Positions 1 through 4,877 of a DNA stretch of 7,815 nt are shown in pieces (within the stretch, counting starts at the first letter, position 1; each line of letters begins with the position of its first letter). A program made the translations under genes and the position numbers. The notes under the pieces are model-generated. The model searched no databases. It was not told the origin of the DNA and saw only the letters and a list, made by a program, of their open reading frames with translations. The stretch covers positions 1-7,815 of the forward strand of contig CAIPNT010000021.1 of the NCBI GenBank assembly GCA_903866485.1, given 5' to 3'. This stretch comes from an uncultured Micrococcales bacterium. GTDB taxonomy: Bacteria; Actinomycetota; Actinomycetes; Actinomycetales; Microbacteriaceae.

Positions 1-152
1 CCATCCTCTCGGCCGCCTTGCTGCTTAGCCACCTAAACAACCCGGTGGCCGCAAAGCGAATCGAGTCTGCGGTAGCCGCCGACCTCGCAACCCGAGGTTC
101 GAAGAAGCGTTCAACCACCGAAGTCGCCGAAGCCATCTTCGCGCTGCTCTAA
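1..152 (+). CDS. leuB: 3-isopropylmalate dehydrogenase, C-terminal end (partial)
   Basis: The frame that begins at base 3 reads 49 residues and stops at TAA 150-152; the 5' part lies outside the window. The stretch ILSAALLLSHL followed by an amphipathic helix (AAKRIESAVAADLATRG) and the ending RSTTEVAEAI match, from memory, the last helices of actinobacterial LeuB, where the tail typically reads R-S/T-T/S-x-(E/I)-(V/I)-x-(D/E)-A-I. LeuB is a cytoplasmic NAD-dependent enzyme that oxidises and decarboxylates 3-isopropylmalate in leucine synthesis. No catalytic residues fall in this fragment, so the call rests on the C-terminal pattern and on the following gene, ilvE, which performs the last step of the same pathway. 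The 40-nt gap to ilvE shows no terminator, so the two are probably co-transcribed. The alternative is another isocitrate/isopropylmalate dehydrogenase family member, which is less likely given the context. Confidence 0.82.
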   Translation, partial: ILSAALLLSHLNNPVAAKRIESAVAADLATRGSKKRSTTEVAEAIFALL

Positions 153-177
153 GCCAAGTTTCTAATCCGAAGTTTTA

Positions 178-187
178 AGAAAGAAGC
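178..187 (+). promoter_or_regulatory. ribosome binding site of ilvE
   Basis: The purine run AAGAAAGAAG ends 5 nt before the ATG at 193. It is the only Shine-Dalgarno-like sequence in the 40-nt gap after leuB, and it supports this start codon. Confidence 0.5.
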
Positions 188-192
188 AGATC

Positions 193-1287
193 ATGTCTGA
201 TCTCAAGTTTGAAGTTATTCGCAACTCCAACCCAAAGCCTGACGCCGAGCGCGAAGCGGTCTTGAAGGCTCCGGTGTTTGGCGCGAACCTCACCGACCAC
301 CAGGTTGTTGTGGTTTGGGAGAAAGACAAAGGCTGGCACAGCGCTCAGGTCTTGCCTTATGGCCCAATCCTGATGGACCCGTCAGCAGCGGTGCTTCACT
401 ATGGTCAAGAAATCTTTGAGGGCATCAAGGCCTACCGTCACGCAGACGGTTCAATTTGGACCTTCCGCCCAGAGGCCAACGCTGCACGTTTGCAGCTTTC
501 GGCCCGTCGCATGGCCTTGCCTGAACTGCCGACCGAAATCTTTGTTGAATCGCTCAAGCAACTAATTGCCGTTGACGGCGCTTGGGTGCCAGAACCGGTC
601 AACGAAAAAACCCTGTACATTCGCCCGTTTGAGATTGCCGCCGAAAACTTTCTTGGTGTTCGGGCTGCACACCGCGCCGAATACCGCGTGATTGCTTCAC
701 CGGTTGGCCCATATTTCACAGGTGGACTAAAGCCGGTTTCAATCTGGATTGCGCTGGACTCTGCACGTGCCGGCAAGCACGGCACCGGCGAGGCTAAGAC
801 CGGCGGAAACTATGCCGCGTCGCTTCTAGCCCAGAACGAGGGCTATGAAAATGGCTGCTCGCAGGTGATGTTCTTAGATGCCGAAAGCTCGACCTACATC
901 GAAGAGCTGGGTGGCATGAACCTCTTCTTCGTATACCAGGATGGCCACGTTGCCACACCTTCGCTTGATGGCACCATTTTGCGCGGAATCACACGTGACT
1001 CGGTGGTCACCCTGATCAAAGACCGCGGCATCGTCATCGAAGAGCGCAAGATCACCCTCGATGAGGTTCGCCAAGGCATCAACTCGGGCGAAATCGTTGA
1101 GGTTTTTGCCTGTGGAACCGCCGCCGTGATCACACCGATTGGCCAGTTCAAGAGCCGCGTCGAAACCATTGGCAGCGCCGATTCCGAGGCTGGCGCGCTA
1201 ACTGCGAGCCTGCGCGAAGAGCTGACCGGCATTCAGTATGGCAAGGTCGCCGACCGCCACAACTGGCTTGTGAAGCTCAGCAGCTAA
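193..1287 (+). CDS. ilvE: branched-chain amino acid aminotransferase
   Basis: This is a 364-residue class IV PLP-dependent aminotransferase of the longer BCAT type (about 360 residues), complete in length. It transfers an amino group between glutamate and the 2-oxo acids of leucine, isoleucine and valine in the cytoplasm. Visible family marks are GQEIFEGIKAYR (71-82), the substrate-side arginine in LYIRPF (141-146), the Schiff-base lysine K202 in GEAKTGGNYA, the cofactor-binding YIEELGGMN (235-243), and the C-terminal phosphate-binding segment FACGTAAVITPI (305-316). All expected key residues are present. The ATG at 193 is preceded by a purine-rich binding site. The gene lies just after leuB, which fits leucine synthesis. 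Its TAA (1285-1287) shares one base with the ATG of the next gene, so the two are very likely translated in a coupled way. D-amino acid transaminase or ADC lyase are the other class IV options but are shorter. Confidence 0.95.
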   Translation: MSDLKFEVIRNSNPKPDAEREAVLKAPVFGANLTDHQVVVVWEKDKGWHSAQVLPYGPILMDPSAAVLHYGQEIFEGIKAYRHADGSIWTFRPEANAARLQLSARRMALPELPTEIFVESLKQLIAVDGAWVPEPVNEKTLYIRPFEIAAENFLGVRAAHRAEYRVIASPVGPYFTGGLKPVSIWIALDSARAGKHGTGEAKTGGNYAASLLAQNEGYENGCSQVMFLDAESSTYIEELGGMNLFFVYQDGHVATPSLDGTILRGITRDSVVTLIKDRGIVIEERKITLDEVRQGINSGEIVEVFACGTAAVITPIGQFKSRVETIGSADSEAGALTASLREELTGIQYGKVADRHNWLVKLSS

Positions 1288-2045
1288 TGCGCATCGCCCG
1301 GTTTAGCCTCAACGGTGAGCCAAAGTTTGGCATAGTCGACGGTCCAGAGTTGGTTGTGCTCAACGGCCACCCTCTGGTCAGCGGCTATGACACCACCGGC
1401 GACCGGGTAGCCATAAAAGAGGTGAAGCTTTTGGCGCCAAGCATTCCATCCAAAGTGGTTTGTGTTGGGCTCAACTATGCCGACCACATTGCCGAAGTCA
1501 AGAACGCAACTGGCTCAGCCGAACCGACCCTGTTTTTGAAGCCGTCGAGCTCAATCGTCGGGCCTGGCGACGCAATCGTGTTGCCTGCGCAAAGTCAAAA
1601 GGTCGACCTCGAGGTCGAGTTGGCCATCGTGATGGGTCAGATCGCCAAGAACATCAGCGAAGCCGAAGCGCTCGACTTTGTTTGGGGTTTCACCATTGCA
1701 AACGACGTGACCGCACGTGACCTTCAGTTTTCAGATCAACAGTGGGCTAGGTCAAAATCTTTTGACAGCTTTTGCCCAATCGGTCCGTGGATTGAAACCG
1801 AGTTTGTGCCGGATGGTCAAGAGCTTTCTTCACGCATCAACGGTGACACAAAGCAGTCTTCGACCATCGACTTCATGATTCATGGCGTGCCAAAACTGAT
1901 CTCATACATTTCGCACAACATGACCCTGCTGCCCGGCGACATCATCCTTACCGGCACCCCGGCTGGCATCACCCAAATCGTCTCTGGCGATATTGTCGAG
2001 TGTGAAATTGAGGGCATCGGCACCCTGGTTAATAGCGTCGTCTGA
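1287..2045 (+). CDS. fumarylacetoacetate hydrolase (FAH) family protein
   Basis: This 252-residue protein has the FAH fold, whose members use a divalent metal to cleave C-C bonds in acylpyruvates or decarboxylate oxaloacetate-like compounds. Visible marks are VCVGLNYADH (58-67), FLKPSSSIVGPGD (83-95), the metal ligands E109 and E111 in VDLEVELAIV, the third ligand D140 in IANDVTARD, the lysine K157 in ARSKSFD, and the C-terminal LLPGDIILTGTPAG (214-227). The active site therefore looks intact. The short N-terminal domain (about 50 residues before the catalytic domain) is like that of FAHD1-type and 2-hydroxyhepta-2,4-diene-1,7-dioate isomerase-like proteins. The true substrate cannot be read from the sequence. 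No aromatic degradation genes lie nearby. The start overlaps the ilvE stop by one base (TAATG), and similar genes sit beside gltX in other actinobacteria, including Rv2993c in M. tuberculosis. A housekeeping or metabolite-repair role is more plausible than a catabolic one, but that is inference. Confidence 0.88.
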   Translation: MRIARFSLNGEPKFGIVDGPELVVLNGHPLVSGYDTTGDRVAIKEVKLLAPSIPSKVVCVGLNYADHIAEVKNATGSAEPTLFLKPSSSIVGPGDAIVLPAQSQKVDLEVELAIVMGQIAKNISEAEALDFVWGFTIANDVTARDLQFSDQQWARSKSFDSFCPIGPWIETEFVPDGQELSSRINGDTKQSSTIDFMIHGVPKLISYISHNMTLLPGDIILTGTPAGITQIVSGDIVECEIEGIGTLVNSVV

Positions 2046-2064
2046 GGCAAAGGGGGCTGTCGTT

Positions 2065-2070
2065 TAGACT
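2065..2070 (+). promoter_or_regulatory. candidate -10 box for gltX (near-leaderless transcript)
   Basis: TAGACT fits the actinobacterial TANNNT -10 pattern and ends 9 nt before the gltX ATG at 2080. Transcription would start at about 2077-2080, giving no leader or one of about 3 nt. No good -35 hexamer is seen at 17-19 bp. A weak GAG at 2072-2074 is the only Shine-Dalgarno candidate at normal distance; the stronger purine run at 2048-2056 is too far away. A very similar sequence precedes the gene at 3761. Confidence 0.4.
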
Positions 2071-2079
2071 TGAGACATT

Positions 2080-3594
2080 ATGTCTTCGCTAATCACAGCA
2101 CCTTTCTCAACCGCCACCGGAGCCGACGTCAAGGTTCGTTTTTGCCCCTCGCCAACCGGTCTACCGCACGTTGGTTTGATTCGCACCGCACTCTTTAACT
2201 GGGCCTATGCCCGTCACACCGGCGGATCATTCTTGTTTCGCATCGAAGACACCGACGCCGAGCGCGACAGTGAAGAGTCGTTTGAGATGATTCTCGACGC
2301 TTTGAGCTGGTTGGGCTTGAACTGGGATGAAGGCGTAAACGTTGGCGGCCCTGCCGAGCCTTATCGTCAGAGTGAGCGCACTCACATCTACAGGGATGTC
2401 ATCGAAAAGCTCAAGGCTTCGGGGCACGTCTATGAGAGCTTTCTAACCGGCGAAGAGATCGACGAGCGCAACAAGGCCGCCGGTCGAGCCGTTCAACTCG
2501 GCTATGACAACTCTGAGCGCGACCTAACCGAAGAGCAGCGCGCCGCCTACCGTGCCGAGGGGCGCAGCCCCGCACTTCGCTTGCGAGTGCCTGAAACCGA
2601 CATTGTCTTCACCGACTTGGTTCGCGGTGAGATCAAGTTCCCTGCCGGCTCGTTTCCTGACTTCGTAGTGGTTCGCCCGAATGGCCAGCCGCTCTACACC
2701 CTGGTAAACCCGGTTGATGACGCGCTCATGGGGGTTACCCACGTGCTGCGCGGCGAAGACCTGTTATCTTCGACCCCGCGTCAGATCGCCCTTTATAACG
2801 CGCTTTTCGAAGCTGGCATCACCAAGTTCATCCCGCAGTTTGGCCACCTGCCATACGTCATGGGCGAGGGCACCAAAAAGCTTTCGAAGCGCGACCCTGA
2901 AGCAAACCTGTTTCACCACCGTGACCGCGGGTTCATCCCAGAGGGTTTGCTCAACTATCTTTCTCTGCTTGGCTGGGGTCTCAGCGCCGATCAAGACATC
3001 TTCACCATGGAAGAGCTGGTTGCCGCGTTTGACGTAAAGAACGTCAACCCGAACCCGGCTCGCTTTGACCAGAAGAAGGCAGATGCAATCAACGCTGCCC
3101 ACATTCGCCTCTTGACCTTGGATGACTTCAAGGCGCGTGTCTTGCCATACCTGCAGAGCGCCGGTGTGATTGGCAGTGCGATTACCGCCGATGAAGATGC
3201 CATCCTCACCGCGGTTGCGCCGTTGATTCAGGAGCGCCTTGTCGTGCTTAGCGAGGCACCTGACCTGGTCAGTTTCTTGTTCAAGACTGCCGACCAGATT
3301 GTCATCGAAGAAGACGCCAAGGCAGGCTTGCCTGAGAACACCGCCGAAGTTCTTCACGCTGCAGTCGCGGCACTAGAACCAATCAATGAGGCAGCCTTCA
3401 AAACTGAGACCATTCAGGCGGCGCTTCAGGCAACTTTGATTGAAGGTCTTGGCCTAAAGCCTCGCGTTGGGTTTGGCCCACTGCGCACCGCAATATCAGG
3501 CCGCCGCATCTCACCACCACTGTTTGAGTCGATGGAAATCCTTGGAAAAGCCGAGACCATTGCTCGTCTAGCCGCGTTTGCCAGCACCGCCTAA
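2080..3594 (+). CDS. gltX: glutamyl-tRNA synthetase
   Basis: This 504-residue class I aminoacyl-tRNA synthetase attaches glutamate to tRNA in the cytoplasm. The Rossmann catalytic domain shows FCPSPTG (21-27), the HIGH-equivalent HVGL (30-33), RIEDTD (54-59), RGED (224-227) and the KMSKS-equivalent KLSKR (267-271). The stem-contact segment [19 protein letters not shown] follows at 282-300, and a helical anticodon-binding domain fills the rest. Length is normal for bacteria. The cysteines of the zinc site found in E. coli GluRS are absent: the equivalent region reads [12 protein letters not shown]. Zinc-free GluRS is common. The ATG at 2080 is the only start that leaves a normal N-terminus. 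Most actinobacteria lack GlnRS, so this enzyme probably also charges tRNA-Gln with glutamate for amidation by GatCAB; the tRNA-Gln gene 46 nt downstream fits this. The end of the gene carries the tRNA promoter -35 box. Confidence 0.97.
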   Translation: MSSLITAPFSTATGADVKVRFCPSPTGLPHVGLIRTALFNWAYARHTGGSFLFRIEDTDAERDSEESFEMILDALSWLGLNWDEGVNVGGPAEPYRQSERTHIYRDVIEKLKASGHVYESFLTGEEIDERNKAAGRAVQLGYDNSERDLTEEQRAAYRAEGRSPALRLRVPETDIVFTDLVRGEIKFPAGSFPDFVVVRPNGQPLYTLVNPVDDALMGVTHVLRGEDLLSSTPRQIALYNALFEAGITKFIPQFGHLPYVMGEGTKKLSKRDPEANLFHHRDRGFIPEGLLNYLSLLGWGLSADQDIFTMEELVAAFDVKNVNPNPARFDQKKADAINAAHIRLLTLDDFKARVLPYLQSAGVIGSAITADEDAILTAVAPLIQERLVVLSEAPDLVSFLFKTADQIVIEEDAKAGLPENTAEVLHAAVAALEPINEAAFKTETIQAALQATLIEGLGLKPRVGFGPLRTAISGRRISPPLFESMEILGKAETIARLAAFASTA

Positions 3595-3607
3595 AAACGG
3601 CTAGAAT
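3578..3607 (+). promoter_or_regulatory. promoter of the tRNA-Gln gene
   Basis: TTGCCA (3578-3583) and TAGAAT (3602-3607) are separated by 18 bp and resemble housekeeping -35 and -10 boxes. The -35 box and most of the spacer lie inside the last codons of gltX (stop 3592-3594). Transcription would start near 3613-3615, about 26-28 nt before the mature tRNA. Confidence 0.6.
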
Positions 3608-3614
3608 GGTAAAT

Positions 3615-3630
3615 CGAGCCCTAGGGCTCG
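3615..3630. repeat. perfect 16-bp palindrome in the tRNA-Gln leader
   Basis: CGAGCCCTAGGGCTCG equals its own reverse complement. As RNA it could form a 6-bp GC-rich stem with a CTAG loop, right at the predicted 5' end of the precursor tRNA. It has no T-tract, so it is not an intrinsic terminator for gltX. It could be an operator next to the -10 box or a leader hairpin; the sequence does not decide between them. Confidence 0.7.
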
Positions 3631-3640
3631 GGCAGTACCT

Positions 3641-3712
3641 TGGGGTATGGTGTAATTGGCAACACGGAGGTTTCTGGTACCTTTGTTCTTGGTTCGAGTC
3701 CAGGTACCCCAG
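3641..3712 (+). tRNA. tRNA-Gln, anticodon CTG
   Basis: This 72-nt tRNA was folded by hand. The acceptor stem pairs TGGGGTA (3641-3647) with TACCCCA (3705-3711). The D-arm contains GTAATTGGCA. The anticodon stem GAGGT/ACCTT (3667-3671 with 3679-3683, one G-T pair) closes a 7-nt loop with CTG at 3674-3676. The T-arm is CTTGG-TTCGAGT-CCAGG. The discriminator base is G3712. The T-A first acceptor pair and G73 are typical of bacterial tRNA-Gln. CCA is not encoded (bases after G73 are CTT), so it must be added by the CCA enzyme. This tRNA reads CAG; a UUG-anticodon partner for CAA must lie elsewhere. The gene sits between its own promoter and its own terminator, directly after gltX. Confidence 0.97.
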
Positions 3713-3717
3713 CTTTG

Positions 3718-3744
3718 AAAACGCTTCTTTCGAGAAGCGTTTTT
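3718..3744 (+). terminator. intrinsic terminator of the tRNA-Gln unit
   Basis: An 11-bp perfect stem (AAAACGCTTCT, 3718-3728, with AGAAGCGTTTT, 3733-3743) closes on a TTCG loop and runs into a T-tract (3740-3744). It begins 5 nt after the tRNA. It ends only 16 nt before the next start codon, so it should separate the tRNA transcript from the membrane protein gene. Confidence 0.88.
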
Positions 3745-3748
3745 GCTT

Positions 3749-3754
3749 TAACCT
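3749..3754 (+). promoter_or_regulatory. candidate -10 box for a leaderless mRNA
   Basis: TAACCT ends 6 nt before the ATG at 3761, which places a likely transcription start at or near the A of the start codon. It sits just after the tRNA terminator, so the downstream gene needs a promoter here. The -35 position falls in the terminator hairpin and shows no consensus. TTTAACCTTGAGGCAT matches TTTAGACTTGAGACAT before gltX at 13 of 16 positions. Confidence 0.4.
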
Positions 3755-3760
3755 TGAGGC

Positions 3761-4162
3761 ATGAGCATCGCACTTTTGGCCGCAGTCTTCTGCATCGTCG
3801 CCACGTTTCTGGTGGCTCTTTTTCAGTTGGCGCTGGCCCTCGGAGCCCCGATGGGTGAATACAGTTGGGGTGGTCGAAACCTCGGCGTTTTGCCCAGGCA
3901 ATTTAGGCTTGCCAGCGGCTTTTCGGCACTGGTCTTGCTTGCGATTTCGGGGCACTACGCCAGCGTCATCGGCTGGCTGCCATCCCTGCTTAATGCCCAC
4001 CAACGGGCATACAGTCTTTGGGCTTTGACCGCCTTTTTTGTGCTGAGCTTCGCCGCTAACCTCACGTCAAAGAGCAAGGCCGAACGCAAGATGTTTGTGC
4101 CAATCAGCGGGGCCATTTTGGTTGCCAATGTGTTGATCTTGGTCTTTTATCGCCTCGGCTAA
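3761..4162 (+). CDS. small four-helix membrane protein of unknown function
   Basis: This 133-residue protein has four predicted membrane segments at about residues 4-28, 51-73, 83-101 and 112-130. The loop between helices 1 and 2 carries the most distinctive stretch, ALGAPMGEYSWGGRNLGVLP (26-45), followed by basic residues at RQFR. From memory, similar G-A-P-x-G-x-(Y/F)-x-W-G-G...LP motifs occur in uncharacterised bacterial inner-membrane proteins of this size. I know no established function and assign none. A basic loop between helices 3 and 4 (SKSKAERK, 103-110) suggests that this loop is cytoplasmic. There is no Shine-Dalgarno sequence at normal spacing; a -10-like TAACCT six bases upstream suggests a leaderless mRNA. 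The stop (TAA, 4160-4162) overlaps the stop of the convergent hydrolase gene. That the frame is a real gene is supported by its hydrophobic pattern and its fit between terminator and neighbour. Confidence 0.8.
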   Translation: MSIALLAAVFCIVATFLVALFQLALALGAPMGEYSWGGRNLGVLPRQFRLASGFSALVLLAISGHYASVIGWLPSLLNAHQRAYSLWALTAFFVLSFAANLTSKSKAERKMFVPISGAILVANVLILVFYRLG

Positions 4163-4806
4163 ACGGTGGTTGATTCGCCAACCCGCAAAAACTCGAAGCT
4201 GCCGCCAAATTGTTCGGTTACGGCTTGGATGCGACCATTGTTCAGCTGGTTGCCAAAATCGCTCAGGTGCACGTTGTGCGTCGGAAAACTGCGCTTTGGT
4301 TGAACGTCGGCAACAAAGTCGATCACCTCTGAGATTTTTAGCCAAGGTGCCGATGCCGGGCAGGCCAGAATTTCAATCACGCGATCTGGTCTGGTGAAGC
4401 TATCGCCCGGGTAGTAAAGCTTTTGGTTGATCAAGACTCCGCAGTTTTGCACCAGTGGAATTGAACGGTGAATCTCGGCGTGCATGTCGCCAAAGAATTC
4501 GAAGGTGAAATTTCCTACCGAATAAAAGTCGCCGTGGTGCACCGAGGTTAGGTTAAGGTTTGGGCGGCTGGCAGTCAGGCGTTTTACCACCTCATCCGGA
4601 CCAAAAATTGGCACGAAAGGGTTAGTTGCCTCAATTCGATCGAGTTGCTCTTCAAAGCAGTGGTCGTCGTGAATGTGGGTGATCACCACGGCCTGCACGT
4701 TTCGGCGACCTTCAATTGGTTCGGTATACATGCCTGGGTCAAGCACAAGCAGCTGACCATCCTGTTCGAGCTCTAGGCAGGCGTGGGCAAATTTGGTGAT
4801 CTTCAT
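4159..4806 (-). CDS. metallo-beta-lactamase-fold hydrolase, UlaG-like
   Basis: This 215-residue single-domain protein has the metallo-beta-lactamase fold. It begins with the usual strand pattern MKITKFAHACLEL and LLVLDPG (19-25). Metal-binding marks are THIHDDH (43-49, giving H44, H46, D48, H49), H109 in GDMHAEIH, D135 in YYPGDSF, and H177 in FPTHN. All ligands for a two-metal site appear present. The length and motif spacing resemble the UlaG/YtnP-like Zn-dependent hydrolases (often annotated 'MBL fold metallo-hydrolase'), whose substrates include lactones and phosphodiesters. The substrate here cannot be told. There is no signal peptide, so it is probably cytoplasmic. ATG (4804-4806) has a weak purine run (ATGGGA) just upstream. 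It is transcribed away from the P-type ATPase-like gene and towards the membrane protein gene, sharing a four-base overlap with the latter (4159-4162). Confidence 0.9.
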   Translation of the reverse strand: MKITKFAHACLELEQDGQLLVLDPGMYTEPIEGRRNVQAVVITHIHDDHCFEEQLDRIEATNPFVPIFGPDEVVKRLTASRPNLNLTSVHHGDFYSVGNFTFEFFGDMHAEIHRSIPLVQNCGVLINQKLYYPGDSFTRPDRVIEILACPASAPWLKISEVIDFVADVQPKRSFPTHNVHLSDFGNQLNNGRIQAVTEQFGGSFEFLRVGESTTV

Positions 4807-4842
4807 GATCCCATTCTGTCAATCATTTGGGCCTGGCGAGCA

Positions 4843-4848
4843 TAGGAT
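4843..4848 (+). promoter_or_regulatory. possible -10 box for the ATPase-like gene
   Basis: TAGGAT lies in the 71-bp divergent gap between the hydrolase start (4806) and the ATG at 4878, with a ribosome binding site downstream at 4869. No convincing -35 hexamer is present, so this is a weak call. Confidence 0.25.
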
Positions 4849-4868
4849 TTGAAGGCAACATTGACTTT

Positions 4869-4872
4869 GGAG
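4869..4872 (+). promoter_or_regulatory. ribosome binding site that sets the start at 4878
   Basis: GGAG lies 5 nt before ATG 4878. An in-frame TTG at 4827 would add 17 residues but has no binding site at proper spacing, so 4878 is preferred. Confidence 0.6.
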
Positions 4873-4877
4873 ACCTA

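Noticed and set aside
2048..2056. CAAAGGGGG as the gltX ribosome binding site
   Set aside because: It ends 23 nt before the ATG, too far for normal spacing, and there is no in-frame start closer to it.
2764..3357. 197-residue open frame on the - strand inside gltX
   Set aside because: Antisense shadow of gltX; no family motif or independent start signal.
3615..3630. The palindrome as an intrinsic terminator for gltX
   Set aside because: No T-tract follows the stem, and it lies just downstream of the tRNA promoter, where a terminator would block the tRNA.
3640..3858. 72-residue open frame on + through the tRNA
   Set aside because: It reads through the tRNA and terminator and overlaps the membrane protein gene in another frame.
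3398..4003. 201-residue open frame on the - strand across the gltX end, tRNA and membrane protein gene
   Set aside because: It runs antisense through a tRNA, its terminator and two well-supported genes, and its translation shows no recognisable domain.
4827..4877. In-frame TTG that would extend the ATPase-like protein by 17 residues
   Set aside because: No ribosome binding site at proper distance and a non-membrane, unremarkable extension; ATG 4878 has GGAG five bases upstream.
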